This document shows positions 35,792 through 44,852 of a DNA stretch of 64,000 nt, one piece after another. This DNA is from Candidatus Ferrigenium bremense (GTDB lineage: Bacteria > Pseudomonadota > Gammaproteobacteria > Burkholderiales > Gallionellaceae): the NCBI GenBank assembly GCA_019449635.1, contig JAGRPI010000011.1, positions 1 to 64,000 on the forward strand. Direction: 5' to 3'. The translations under genes were made by a program, and so were the position numbers. The notes under the pieces were generated by a model. It did not search any database. It had not been told where the DNA came from and worked only from the letters and a program-made list of their open reading frames with translations. Numbering within the stretch: the first letter of the stretch is position 1; every line of letters begins with the position of its first letter.

Positions 35792-36480
35792 AACACCTCC
35801 TTCTCTGAGGATCGCCCATGGCGCGACTCCGCGCGGCGCAGGCGCAGCCCTGCTCTTACCAGCGCCGCTTCGAAATCGGCGAAGCTCTGCGCCGCTTGTC
35901 CGTCATTGGCCCATGCCTGCTGCAATCGCGCCAGCGCCGTTCCTTCGGCCTCGCGGCCATGCCTGAGGTAGCCGAGTTCCTGCGCCGCGGTCAGCGCCAG
36001 CGGCGACAGCGGCGGCGCGGCCTTGCTCCAGATACCGCGCAGCTCGCGCAGGAAAATCGCGGCGGTCGTGTCGCCGATACCCTTGCCGAGCGCCTTGAGC
36101 CGCGCTTCCAGGTCGCGCGGACCGCTTGCGGCGGCATGCAGCGCATCGAGATCGCCGGAATAGTCGCGCAGCAGTGTAGCGCATACCGCGAGCAGCTTGG
36201 TGGCGGTCTTGAAGTCGTAGCGCGTGTAGCCGCCGGAGTCGAGGATCGCGACCAGTCCATCCCAGCCGGTATCCTGGATGCGCTGCGGCATGAGCACGCC
36301 GCTTGCGGCAAACTCGCGCCAGGTGCGGGTGGCGAGCGGTTCCGAAATGCGCGTCCCGTACAGGATTGCGGCGAGAAACCACTTGAAGCGCTCGCCTCTG
36401 TCCTTGGCAAGTTCGATGCCGAGCGCCGCGGCATAGCGTCCGCCATGGCTGTGCACCAGCTCGCCGGGGGTGATCGGCAT
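35788..36480 (-). CDS. HhH-GPD-like uncharacterised protein
   Basis: A 230-residue protein with a helix-hairpin-helix segment (LKALGKGIGDTTAAIFLREL, about 130-150) and an N-terminal helical half reminiscent of endonuclease III folds. The catalytic Lys/Asp and Fe-S cysteines of true glycosylases are not evident. It starts at the ATG whose A is shared with the CapA-like gene's TGA, and its own TGA overlaps the ATP-grasp gene. Tight coupling on both sides argues for a shared function. Confidence 0.7.
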   Translation of the reverse strand: MPITPGELVHSHGGRYAAALGIELAKDRGERFKWFLAAILYGTRISEPLATRTWREFAASGVLMPQRIQDTGWDGLVAILDSGGYTRYDFKTATKLLAVCATLLRDYSGDLDALHAAASGPRDLEARLKALGKGIGDTTAAIFLRELRGIWSKAAPPLSPLALTAAQELGYLRHGREAEGTALARLQQAWANDGQAAQSFADFEAALVRAGLRLRRAESRHGRSSEKEVL

Positions 36481-37460
36481 CACGGGGTGGACTCCCAGGC
36501 CAGCCTGTCGTCGCGGCGCATCAACTTCGTGCCGAATTCGGCGCTGAGCATTTCCATGCGCGTACAGATTGCCTCAAATTCCGCGCCGCGCGCCAATGCG
36601 ACATGCGCCACGCTCAGCGAAACCGGCAGCATTTCGATGCGGCACAATTTCTTCTGGTCGAACATCACCTTGAACAAACAGGAGCGGTCGTTGCGCAGCA
36701 GCGGATGGACGGCGTAGTCGTCGATGAAATTGCCGGTGTCGTAGAGGATCGCTTTGCCATGGTGGATTTCGATGCCCTGGCAGATATGCGCGCTGTGTCC
36801 GTAGTAGATGTCGGCGCCGAGTTCGATCACGCGCCTGGCGAAGCCGCGGAACATGGAGGAGGGGCGTTCGACGAAATTGGCGCCCCAGTGGTTGGAGAAC
36901 ACCACCAGGTTGGCGCCCTGTGCGCGCGCCTCTGCGATGGCGTTCGCGATGCGCGCCAGCGCTTCTTCGCGCAGCGAGACTTCCAGATAGTTGGTGCCGG
37001 GGTGTTGGGCAGTTGCGGCGAAGTCCGGCTGGTTGTCGGTGCAGGAGAGCAGCGCGACGCGGCAGGGTGCTTCAAGAATGGCCGGGGCGGCGGCCTCTGC
37101 GGCGTTGGTGCCGGCGCCGGCATAACGGATGCCGGCCGTTCTGAGCACACGCAATGTGTCGCGCAGGCCGCGCTCTTCGTAGTCGAGGATGTGGTTGTTG
37201 GCGAGCGCACAGGCATCGATGCGCGCCGCCTGCAACACGCGCACCGCGGCAGGGTCGGCACGGAAATGGAACATTTTTTCGCTGCGCGTCCATTGGCCGA
37301 GATGGCTGGTCAGGGCGCATTCCAGATTGGCGATGCGCAGATCGGCCTGCACGAGGTGCGGCAGCACATCGCCCCACGCTTCTTCCGGCTGCATGTCCTT
37401 GAGCCTGTCGTTGACCAGGCGGCCGAGCATTACATCTCCAGTAAAGGCCAGCGTCAGCAT
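36480..37460 (-). CDS. CapA-like metallophosphatase-fold protein
   Basis: A 326-residue CapA/PgsA-family protein. The family signature LAFTGDVMLGR at the N-terminus, NLECALTS, ALANNHILDYEERGL and GHSAHICQGIEIHHGK supply the metal-site Asp, Asn and His residues. No signal peptide is evident, so unlike capsule CapA it is probably cytosolic. First gene of the operon with the HhH and ATP-grasp genes. In other settings CapA proteins act in poly-gamma-glutamate metabolism; here the partner ligase suggests an amide-linked product, which is inference. Confidence 0.87.
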   Translation of the reverse strand: MLTLAFTGDVMLGRLVNDRLKDMQPEEAWGDVLPHLVQADLRIANLECALTSHLGQWTRSEKMFHFRADPAAVRVLQAARIDACALANNHILDYEERGLRDTLRVLRTAGIRYAGAGTNAAEAAAPAILEAPCRVALLSCTDNQPDFAATAQHPGTNYLEVSLREEALARIANAIAEARAQGANLVVFSNHWGANFVERPSSMFRGFARRVIELGADIYYGHSAHICQGIEIHHGKAILYDTGNFIDDYAVHPLLRNDRSCLFKVMFDQKKLCRIEMLPVSLSVAHVALARGAEFEAICTRMEMLSAEFGTKLMRRDDRLAWESTP

Positions 37461-37546
37461 GGTTACCCCAATTCCTGATAGAAACGATCACTGTGTTGGC
37501 TTCGTCTTTGGCTCCTGATACTGCAACTTTGAAATTGCGTTGTATT

Positions 37547-37635
37547 CCCTCCCCTTCAAGGGGAGGGGTAGGGTGGGGATGGGGCGGTTTGCCAGGAACC
37601 CATCCCCCTCCTAGCCTCCCCCTTGAAGGGGGAGG
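37547..37635. repeat. Repeat family F, large intergenic copy
   Basis: CCCTCCCCTTCAAGGGGAGG and CTCCCCCTTGAAGGGGGAGG form hairpins at either end. The two ends are also partly complementary to each other. It lies between capA-like and polX. Confidence 0.7.
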
Positions 37636-37666
37636 AACTTCTGAAGCATCACTTTCATGCCAATAA

Positions 37667-39406
37667 TCACATGGTGCGCCTGAGCAGCTTGCGCAATGCG
37701 GCTAATGAACGCGTGTTGAGCACGTCGGCTTTTTCCAGCCAGCCGCGCCGCGCCTGCCCGACGCCGTAGCGCAGGTTGCTGAAGTCGAAGGTGCTGTGCG
37801 CGTCCGAGTCGATGCTGACCAGCACGCCTTCCTCCCTCGCGCTCTGGCAGTGGCTGTCGAGCAGGTCGAGGCGTTCCGGGTGGGCGTTCAGTTCGAGGAA
37901 GCAGCCGCGCTGCCTGGCGTAGCGGATGATGCGCAGCATGTCCACGTCGTAGGGCTCGCGCTGCTCGATCAGGCGGCCGCTGGGATGGGCGAGCAGCGTG
38001 AAGTGCGGGTGATCCATCGCGCGCAGGATGCGCTCGGTCTGCTTCGCGCGCGACAGGCCGAAGCGGCTGTGCACCGCGCCCACCACCAGGTCGAGCCGTG
38101 CCAGCACCGAGTCAGGCAGGTCGAGGCTGCCGTCTTCGAGGATGTCCACCTCGATGCCCTTGAGCAGGGTGATGCCATCCAGTTGCGCGTTGAGCCGGTC
38201 GATCTCGTCGCACTGTCGCATGAGTTGCACCGGGTCGAGGCCATGCGCGACGGTGAGGCGGCGCGAGTGCTCGGTGATCGCGAGGTACTCCAGCCCGAGC
38301 GCCCTGGCCGCCAGCGCCATGTCGCGCAGGCTGTCGTGGCCGTCGCTGGCCTTGCTGTGCGCATGCAGGTCGCCCCTGAGGTCGGACAGTTCCACCAGCT
38401 GCGGCAGTCGCCCGGCGCGTGCCGCCTCGATTTCACCGCGATCCTCGCGCAACTCCGGGGGAATGAACGGCAGGCCGACGGCGCGGTACACCGATTCCTC
38501 GCTGTCCCCGGCGATGCGCCGCGCGCCTCTGAACACGCCGTATTCGTTGACCTTCAGGCCGAGCTGCTGCGCGATGCGGCGGATCGCGATGTTGTGCGCC
38601 TTGGAGCCGGTGAAGTAGTGCAACGCCGCGCCATAGCTAGCTTGCGCCACCACGCGCAAGTCGACCTGCATGCCGCATTTGAGCAGGATGCTGGCGCGCG
38701 TTTCACCCGCGGAGAATACCTCGGCCACTTCGTCATAGGCGGTGAAGCGCTGCATCACCGGGCTGTGCATAACTGCACTATCTGGGGCGGCGGTCACCAG
38801 GATGTCGAGGTCGCCCACGGTCTCGCGCATGCGCCGGAAGCTGCCGGCGACGGCAACCTGAAGCACGCCGGGGATGGCTTGCAGAAAGGCGCACAGCGCA
38901 TCGGCATATTGCGCCGCCGTGGCGAGTTTGAAGCGCCGGCTCTGGCTGGCATGGGCCTCCACGGCCTGCAGGATGTTCTGTTCGGTTTTTTCGCCGAAGC
39001 CGGGCAGCGCGCGGATGCGGCCATCCTGCGCGGCGCGATGCAGCTGCTCGACGGTCTGCACGTCGAGATCGTGATACAGCGCCTTGACCCGCTTCGGGCC
39101 GAGGCCGGGAATTTTCAGCAGCTCGGTGATCGCGGGCGGCAACTCGCGGCGCAAACGATCCAGCAGGCTGCAATGCCCGGTGGTGATGATTTCGGAAATC
39201 TTGCCGGCTAGGTCGGCGCCGATGCCGGGTAAACGAGTCAAATCGTCACCTTTCTCTACCAGTGTGCGCGCCTCCTGCGGCAGGTCGCCCAGGATGCGCG
39301 CGGCATTGCGATAGGCGCGGATGCGGAACGGGTTCGCCCCCTGGATCTCCAGCAGGTCGGCGATCTCTTCGAATAGGGTGGTGATGTCGGCGTTATGGAC
39401 CGGCAT
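37667..39406 (-). CDS. polX: DNA polymerase/3'-5' exonuclease PolX
   Basis: A 579-residue family X repair polymerase. From the N-terminus: an HhH-containing 8-kDa-like domain (LPGIGADLAGKISEII, IPGLGPKRVKALY), and the palm with VAGSFRRMRETVGDLDILV holding the metal-binding Asp pair and QVDLRVV the third. A C-terminal PHP domain follows (DLHAHSKASDGHDSL, AITEHS, GIEVDIL, DSDAHS) that gives exonuclease and AP-endonuclease activity. The start at 39406 has GGAGG seven bases upstream. The role is gap filling in base-excision repair. Monocistronic. Confidence 0.95.
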   Translation of the reverse strand: MPVHNADITTLFEEIADLLEIQGANPFRIRAYRNAARILGDLPQEARTLVEKGDDLTRLPGIGADLAGKISEIITTGHCSLLDRLRRELPPAITELLKIPGLGPKRVKALYHDLDVQTVEQLHRAAQDGRIRALPGFGEKTEQNILQAVEAHASQSRRFKLATAAQYADALCAFLQAIPGVLQVAVAGSFRRMRETVGDLDILVTAAPDSAVMHSPVMQRFTAYDEVAEVFSAGETRASILLKCGMQVDLRVVAQASYGAALHYFTGSKAHNIAIRRIAQQLGLKVNEYGVFRGARRIAGDSEESVYRAVGLPFIPPELREDRGEIEAARAGRLPQLVELSDLRGDLHAHSKASDGHDSLRDMALAARALGLEYLAITEHSRRLTVAHGLDPVQLMRQCDEIDRLNAQLDGITLLKGIEVDILEDGSLDLPDSVLARLDLVVGAVHSRFGLSRAKQTERILRAMDHPHFTLLAHPSGRLIEQREPYDVDMLRIIRYARQRGCFLELNAHPERLDLLDSHCQSAREEGVLVSIDSDAHSTFDFSNLRYGVGQARRGWLEKADVLNTRSLAALRKLLRRTM

Positions 39407-39441
39407 TCGGATACCTCCATAAACCTGAAAACATAGATTCA

Positions 39442-39562
39442 AGCCACAGAGATCACAGAGCACACAGAGGGGATGGCAGCTTGGTTTGTTTTTGCGAGTT
39501 GGGCGACAAGTCGCCCATTCCTGCTTCCCCCAACTCCTCTGTGATCTCTGTGTTCTCTGATG
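39442..39562. repeat. Repeat family E
   Basis: AGCCACAGAGATCACAGAG at the left end and CTCTGTGATCTCTGTG at the right end are inverted arms. It is similar in style to families C and D but with a different motif. It is followed directly by hairpin family B. Confidence 0.65.
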
Positions 39563-39570
39563 TAGCCACT

Positions 39571-39618
39571 AGCCATTCGACTAAGCTGCCAAAAGACGCC
39601 AGCCAAGTCGATGGTTAT
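39571..39618. repeat. Hairpin repeat family B, copy 6
   Basis: AGCCATTCGACTAAGCTGCC and GCCAGCCAAGTCGATGG with loop AAAAGAC. It lies between polX and a small convergent-spaced gene. Confidence 0.8.
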
Positions 39619-39676
39619 GTGGCTAGATGCTTTTTTAGGCAAGCCATAATTGGCGCAGCATTGAATCAGTGGGAGA

Positions 39677-39964
39677 TTATTCGTCGCTGAGGTGCGGCTG
39701 CAAACTCTCTGCCGGTTCACCGGTTTCCGGATCGGTCCAGCCGGCGATGCCGATTTCCGCTTCCGCCTCTTCCAGCGACTCGCCTTCTCCGTAGCCGGTA
39801 TCGTCCTGGCCTTGCATGTCCTGCACCGCTTCGAGCAGCGTCAAGAAGGGGCCGTACAATTCGTCGCTGGGTTTGTCCTGCCAGTAGAAACCGTCCGGGC
39901 GCTCGATCACGCGCGTTTGGTCATAATCGGGCGGGGTTTGTTGAATGGGTATAGTAGGGGTCAT
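39677..39964 (-). CDS. Uncharacterised acidic 95-residue protein
   Basis: Not recognised beyond general similarity to small acidic proteins of betaproteobacteria. RVIERPDGFYWQDKPSDELY then GPFLTLLEAVQDM is the most structured part and resembles a compact domain, with a strongly acidic tail. The third of three in-frame ATGs is chosen because GGAG lies six bases before it. No partner gene is obvious. Confidence 0.6.
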   Translation of the reverse strand: MTPTIPIQQTPPDYDQTRVIERPDGFYWQDKPSDELYGPFLTLLEAVQDMQGQDDTGYGEGESLEEAEAEIGIAGWTDPETGEPAESLQPHLSDE

Positions 39965-40010
39965 CATCATCTCCAATCGGAATGCATTTCATTCTGGAAA
40001 CCTCGCTTGT

Positions 40011-40143
40011 ACCACGAGGAGCACGGAGGGCACGAAAAAAATCAAACGATTGCTACTCGTTCCTGATTCACCGGGCAGGTGAACGATGCTCACGCCGCAA
40101 CGTCTTGAAAACGCTTCGTGTCCTCGGTGCCCTTCGTGGTGAA
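40011..40143. repeat. Repeat family D, copy 1
   Basis: ACCACGAGGAGCACGGAGG at the left and CCTCGGTGCCCTTCGTGGT at the right are inverted ends around a spacer of about 90 bases. Other copies are at 48003 and 50548. Confidence 0.65.
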
Positions 40144-40158
40144 CTGCCTTTTTCATGT

Positions 40159-40608
40159 TCATTCGGCGCGAACCAGCAGCACCGGGACCGACGCGCTGCG
40201 CACCACGCCTTCGGCAATGCTGCCCAACAGCAAACGGCTCAGGCTGGAACGTCCATGCGTGCCGATCACGATCAGGTCGGCATGCCATTGCCGGGCCTCG
40301 CCCTCGATCACGCTGGCAATGCGCTCCCCCTTCGCTTCAAGCAGCTCGATCTCCGCCGACTTACCCGCCTGCCGCACTTTTTCCGCAGCCTGTGCAAGAG
40401 CGCGTTCTCCGGTAAGCCGCACGGCTTCCTGCAGGGTAACGTAATCGATAGAGGCATAGCCCTCGGGATCGAGCGGAAAGGTTTCCTCGAGCACATACAC
40501 CAGGCGCAATCGGGTTTTGCCGTCCGTCAGTTTGATGGCCTCCTGCAATGCGCGTTCGGAAGTTGCACTGCCGTCGATCGGAACCAGAATACGTTGATAG
40601 ATGGACAT
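40159..40608 (-). CDS. Universal stress protein (UspA family)
   Basis: A 149-residue UspA-fold protein. The N-terminal [15 protein letters not shown] and C-terminal [20 protein letters not shown] then SVPVLLV form the ATP-binding G-2x-G-9x-G(S/T) type site, so this is probably an ATP-binding member. The start is the ATG with AGGAG at five bases; two alternative starts lie three and six bases upstream. Located beside the Lon-like protease in the same orientation, about 120 bases downstream of it. Confidence 0.92.
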   Translation of the reverse strand: MSIYQRILVPIDGSATSERALQEAIKLTDGKTRLRLVYVLEETFPLDPEGYASIDYVTLQEAVRLTGERALAQAAEKVRQAGKSAEIELLEAKGERIASVIEGEARQWHADLIVIGTHGRSSLSRLLLGSIAEGVVRSASVPVLLVRAE

Positions 40609-40726
40609 CATCACTCCTCCCTCTTTGAGAAGCTAAGGTACACGTCGCTGCGATTCGATTCTATACCTCTTTTGAATCCGGAACGGTGCGCATGATTTTC
40701 GAGTAGCCGGGCACGGGTCGGCGGCG

Positions 40727-43165
40727 TTATTTGCGCAAGCGTTTGCGCTCGGTCTTGGTGTGTTCCGATGCCTGGACCGAGCGGCGGTAGGCCAGCAGGG
40801 TCTTCTGGGCGTGGCCGAGCACGCTGCCGCGCGGGTAATTGCCCTCATCGTTCACTATGCCTGCCGGCAAGCCGGTGAGCAACTCGATGCCTTCGGTGGC
40901 ATGTTCCGCGGTGTAGATATGGAACAGGCCCTGTTCGACGGCCTCGGCGACCTTGCGCTCCAGCATCAGGTGGCGGCGGTTGCGCTGCGGGATCAGCACA
41001 CCGTGGCTGCCGTCCAGCCCGGCGGTTGCGCAGACTCGAAAGTAACCCTCGATCTTCTCGTTGATGCCGCCGACGGGTAATACTTCGCCATGTTGATTGA
41101 CCGCGCCGGTCACCGCGATGCCCTGCTTGAGCGGCAGCCCCGACAGAGACGAGAGCAACGCGTACAGTTCGGCGCAGGAAGCCGAGTCACCCTCCACGCC
41201 GCTGTATTCCTGTTCGAACACGACTGATGCGTTGAGCGCGAGCGGCGCGTTGTGGGCAAACAGCGCGGACAGGTAGCTTTGCAGGATCAGCACGCCCTTG
41301 TCGTGGATCGGCCCGGACATCTCCACTTCGCGCTCGATGTTGAGCAGGCCGTCCTCGCCGGCGTAGGTGTGGGACGTGACGCGCACCGGGAAGCCGAAGC
41401 GGTAGTCTCCCAGGTCGATCTGGGTCAGGCCGTTGAGCTGGCCGATCTTCTCGCCATGCAACGCGATCAGCAGATCGCCCTCGGCGATGGCCTCCTGCAG
41501 GCGCTGGTCGGGGTAATCGTGGCGCAGGGTGCGCGCCGCCACAGCCGCTTCGACATCCTGCTCTTCAACAATTGGCGCCTCGGCCAGGCGGCCGGCGCGG
41601 GCGCTGCACAGGGCGGCGCTTTCCATCACCAGCGCCTCGGCGCGCGCGAAGATCGCGCTCTGGCGCGACTGGTCGTCCGCCTCGCGGTGCCCATCCTCCA
41701 GCAGGCGCGCGACGGCGGCAGCGGAAAAATGCGGCAGCCCCAGTCTGCGGCAGGTATGGGCGACGAAGATGGCCGAGGCGCGCCGTGTCTCGGCGCTGGA
41801 CGAAAAGCTTTCGGCAAAATCCACCTTGACGCGGAAGCTGCGCGCGAACTCCGGATCATCCTCCTGCAACTCGTAATACAGTTCGCGCGAACCGATCAGG
41901 ATGATCTTGACGTCGACATCCACCGCCTCGGGTTCGAGCGAGACCGCCGCGATAGTCGTAAAGGCCGTGCCGGGTTCCTCGATCTGCAACCGGCCGCTGC
42001 GCAGCACGCGCCGCAGCTTTTCCCATACCAGGCCGTCGGCCAGCAGGTCGCGCAGGTGCAGCATCAGGAAGCCGCCATGCGCCTTGTGCAGGCTGCCGGC
42101 GCGGATGCGCGAGAAATCGGTCATCAACACATCGTTCTCGGATTGGTATTCGATGCTGCCGAACAGCGGGCGGAACAACGGATTGTCTTCGACGATCACC
42201 GGCGCACCGTCCAGGCCGTCGTTGTCCACCACCAGGTTGACGCGGTAGCGCGACAGCACTCTGCTCAATGCTTCCCTGCGGATATCGTCGTCGGTATCGG
42301 AAACCTTGAACAGTTCCAGGTTGTCGAGCACGTCGTGCATGACCCGGTCCAGATAGGCGCCGAGCTTGACCGAATCCTTGATCTGCTTCTTCAGGCCGAC
42401 GCGGATTTCCTGCAATTCGCGGTCCAGCAGCGGCTTCACCACCTGGCGGCGCAAGGCCGCCAGCGCCTCGTTCATCACCCGCTCCATCGGCCGGGTCTTC
42501 TCGAAATAGCGGCTGATCTCGGCGCGCAGTTCCTGCTCGGCCTGCGCGATCTCGGCACGGCGTTCCTTCGACAGGGCGAGCACTTCATCCTCGGTCAGTG
42601 CGTGGCCCTTCTTGCCGCGCAAGGTGAAAAGCATGTGCCCGGATTCGCGGTGCATCGTGAAGTTGCGGGCCTCGGCATAGGCCTCGAGTTCGGCGTAGGC
42701 CTTGGCTTCTTCCTCCTTGTAGGATTTTTCGATGTGCTCGCTTTCGGCCTTGAAATCCTGCCCGTCCAGATGCTGGGGGATTTCCACCTGCAGCGATTTC
42801 ATCATGCGCGCCATGAGCTGGCGCAGCAGGCGCCCCTGCCCGGCGGGCAGGCGCAGCGCGTGCGGCCGTTCCGGCGCGTCGAAATTGTGCAGGTAGCACA
42901 GGTCGGGAGGTGGCGCCCGGTCTGAGGCAGCCGCCTGCATCGCCTGTTTCAGCAGCGAAGAGCGGCCGCTGCCGACTTCGCCGAGAACGAACAGGTTGTA
43001 ATCCGGCTGATCCATGCCGAGGCCGAAGCGGGCAGCCTTTTCCGCGCGCTCCTGCCCGATCCACGGCAGCTCATATTCCAGCAATTCGGAAGTGTCGGTG
43101 AACCCGAGTGTATCGGGACCGATGGTGAGGCGAAGCTCGGCGGGAGTCAGGTTGGAGATCGGCAT
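40727..43165 (-). CDS. Lon-like ATP-dependent protease (AAA_32/LonP type)
   Basis: An 812-residue protein of the Lon-related YcbZ/LonB group. The N-terminal P-loop is GEVGSGRSS, with Arg in place of Lys, a variant seen in this group. A long helical insertion follows (about 140-270). The ATPase part continues through GSIEYQSEN and GGFLMLHLRDLL. The protease domain has the Ser-Lys dyad: Ser in EGDSASCAEL (near 657) and Lys in VGGINEKIEGYF (near 700). Substrate unknown. The ATG at 43165 is chosen; a longer frame from 43240 adds non-family residues. Confidence 0.9.
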   Translation of the reverse strand: MPISNLTPAELRLTIGPDTLGFTDTSELLEYELPWIGQERAEKAARFGLGMDQPDYNLFVLGEVGSGRSSLLKQAMQAAASDRAPPPDLCYLHNFDAPERPHALRLPAGQGRLLRQLMARMMKSLQVEIPQHLDGQDFKAESEHIEKSYKEEEAKAYAELEAYAEARNFTMHRESGHMLFTLRGKKGHALTEDEVLALSKERRAEIAQAEQELRAEISRYFEKTRPMERVMNEALAALRRQVVKPLLDRELQEIRVGLKKQIKDSVKLGAYLDRVMHDVLDNLELFKVSDTDDDIRREALSRVLSRYRVNLVVDNDGLDGAPVIVEDNPLFRPLFGSIEYQSENDVLMTDFSRIRAGSLHKAHGGFLMLHLRDLLADGLVWEKLRRVLRSGRLQIEEPGTAFTTIAAVSLEPEAVDVDVKIILIGSRELYYELQEDDPEFARSFRVKVDFAESFSSSAETRRASAIFVAHTCRRLGLPHFSAAAVARLLEDGHREADDQSRQSAIFARAEALVMESAALCSARAGRLAEAPIVEEQDVEAAVAARTLRHDYPDQRLQEAIAEGDLLIALHGEKIGQLNGLTQIDLGDYRFGFPVRVTSHTYAGEDGLLNIEREVEMSGPIHDKGVLILQSYLSALFAHNAPLALNASVVFEQEYSGVEGDSASCAELYALLSSLSGLPLKQGIAVTGAVNQHGEVLPVGGINEKIEGYFRVCATAGLDGSHGVLIPQRNRRHLMLERKVAEAVEQGLFHIYTAEHATEGIELLTGLPAGIVNDEGNYPRGSVLGHAQKTLLAYRRSVQASEHTKTERKRLRK

Positions 43166-43214
43166 AGGTATTTGCGGCTTGCGTATCGGGTAATCCTGAT
43201 TAAAAACCTCAGTT

Positions 43215-43279
43215 AGCCACAGATTTACACGGATAAACACGGATAAAACATCTGTGACAATCCGTGTTCATCCGTGGCT
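43215..43279. repeat. Repeat family C, copy 1
   Basis: AGCCACAGATTTACACGGAT and ATCCGTGTTCATCCGTGGCT are inverted ends. Family C recurs at 46387-46508 and 53296-53371. Confidence 0.75.
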
Positions 43280-43342
43280 CAATTGCGTTTTTCAAGTTAG
43301 TCAAGATTAAACGCCTTATGCCGTTTCATGGCAAGCAGGGTT

Positions 43343-44113
43343 TTACAGGATGCGGCGGCGCTTTAACCGCACTACCACCCAATACATCGCCAGCGCGGCG
43401 AGGATGTGCTTCAGCGTGTGGCCGCTGACCGCGCCGGTCAATGCGGCGATCCGCTGATCGGTGAGGTCGCACAGCAACGCCAGCAGGTAGAGCCCGATGA
43501 CGGCGAGGATGTTCTTGTCGCCGCTGTAACGTGGCGCATAGAGTTTCAGCAGCAGCGGGATTAGCAGCATCGGATAGAGCTGCATCAGGCCGTAGGCGCG
43601 CAGGTCGCCGTTGCCGCGCATCTCGCTCCAGCCCCAGTAGATTGCGCTGCCCGGGCCGGCGGCGAGCAGCAGCGGCAGCAGGCGCAGCCCGGCGGTGAGG
43701 CTGACGCGCTCGCACAGCATCGCGGAAAACAACGACATCAGCGCCAGCGAGACCGCCATGCGGTCCCATACCAGCCGGCCGTTGTCGGGCGCGAGGTGGT
43801 AGTAGCCGGAGCCGAGGCCGACCAGGATCGCGGCGAGGAAGAACAGGCGGTAGGGCAGGGCCTCGCGCGCATCGATGAAGGCGCGCCGCCCCGCACCGCT
43901 GGAGAGGAACAGCAGCCCCGCCAGCCCCGCCAGCGCGAACAGCGCGTTGGAGGCGCTATCGAGGCAATTGGCCACGCCGAAGCAGGCGCGCCGGTCGGCG
44001 AAATCATGGTATTGCAGCGGCTGCGGGATAGGCGGCAGCAGCGTGAAGGTCAGGCCGGCCAGCGCCGCAACGAGCAGCCACAGGCCGAGAGTCTTCCTGT
44101 CAGGCGGCGGCAT
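43343..44113 (-). CDS. Ceramidase-like (CREST superfamily) membrane protein
   Basis: A 256-residue protein with about seven membrane segments. The CREST metal-site pattern is visible: YHDFADRR near the first loop, [23 protein letters not shown], and [11 protein letters not shown] near the C-terminus. In eukaryotes this fold includes alkaline ceramidases; bacterial substrates are mostly unknown, and a lipid amidase role is only suggested. Its start overlaps the end of the macrodomain gene by 14 bases, so the two are coupled. Confidence 0.8.
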   Translation of the reverse strand: MPPPDRKTLGLWLLVAALAGLTFTLLPPIPQPLQYHDFADRRACFGVANCLDSASNALFALAGLAGLLFLSSGAGRRAFIDAREALPYRLFFLAAILVGLGSGYYHLAPDNGRLVWDRMAVSLALMSLFSAMLCERVSLTAGLRLLPLLLAAGPGSAIYWGWSEMRGNGDLRAYGLMQLYPMLLIPLLLKLYAPRYSGDKNILAVIGLYLLALLCDLTDQRIAALTGAVSGHTLKHILAALAMYWVVVRLKRRRIL

Positions 44114-44615
44114 CGAGCAGCCTTCGGTAGACGGCGAGGTCGCCGGCGGAGAAGCAGCAGAAGACCACCTCGCGGAGCGAGCCGGGTTCCGCCAGCGCCG
44201 AGCGGACGGTCTCGACCGCGACCCGCGCGGCCAGCTCCAGCGGGTAGCCGTACACGCCGGTGCTGATGCACGGGAACGCGATGCTCTGCGCGCCGTGCTC
44301 GGCGGCGACGCGCAGCGAATTGCGGTAGCAGGAAGCCAGCAGCTCCGGCTCGCCGTGCGCGCCGCCGCGCCACACCGGGCCGACCGTGTGGATCACGAAC
44401 TTCGCCGGCAGGCGATAGCCGCGCGTGAGCTTCGCTTCGCCGGTCTCGCAGCCGCCCAGCAATCGGCACTCCTGCAACAACTCCGGGCCGGCGGCGCGGT
44501 GGATCGCCCCGTCCACGCCCCCGCCGCCGAGCAGCGAGGAATTGGCGGCGTTGACGATCGCATCGACCTGAAGCGTGGTGATGTCGCCTTGCACGGCGCG
44601 AAGGATGGGTAGCAT
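44100..44615 (-). CDS. Macrodomain protein (O-acetyl-ADP-ribose deacetylase type)
   Basis: A 171-residue MacroD-type domain. [32 protein letters not shown] carries the ADP-ribose-binding Asn residues and the glycine loop; [14 protein letters not shown] is the second substrate loop. Such enzymes remove ADP-ribose from carboxylates or deacetylate O-acetyl-ADP-ribose. GAGGG four bases before the ATG supports the start. Coupled to the ceramidase-like gene downstream. Confidence 0.92.
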   Translation of the reverse strand: MLPILRAVQGDITTLQVDAIVNAANSSLLGGGGVDGAIHRAAGPELLQECRLLGGCETGEAKLTRGYRLPAKFVIHTVGPVWRGGAHGEPELLASCYRNSLRVAAEHGAQSIAFPCISTGVYGYPLELAARVAVETVRSALAEPGSLREVVFCCFSAGDLAVYRRLLDAAA

Positions 44616-44648
44616 GGTTCCCTCAACAGAAATCGAAAATGCAGTCCG

Positions 44649-44707
44649 TGTAGGAGCGGGCCATGCCCGCGAATGAAAAAACAATCGCACGCATGGCGTG
44701 CTCCTAC
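44649..44707. repeat. Short palindromic repeat (family I)
   Basis: GTAGGAGCGGGCCATGCCCG at the left and ATGGCGTGCTCCTAC at the right are inverted ends. A related GTAGGGGCGATTCATGAATC element is nested in the family C copy at 46387. Confidence 0.6.
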
Positions 44708-44852
44708 AATTCGCGAACGATCCAATGTGTAATCCGGGTTGAACAGGCTGCTGCGCCCCGGATTAAACGCCTTATTCTGCGGCATCACAAGCGACATCCG
44801 AATCCCGATAGCCTGCTATAGTAAACACCTCTACGCTTTATTTGAGGCTGAC

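Noticed and set aside
37796-39211. Plus-strand frame of 471 codons opposite polX
   Set aside because: The polX domains are continuous on the minus strand; the opposite frame is a shadow.
4101-39618. Family B hairpins as integron attC sites
   Set aside because: They are paired and dispersed, but the RYYYAAC and GTTRRRY end boxes do not fit, there are no cassette-like single genes between neighbouring copies, and no integrase is present.
41252-42925. Plus-strand frame of 557 codons opposite the Lon-like gene
   Set aside because: The Lon-like protein has ATPase and protease motifs over this span; the other frame has only biased composition.
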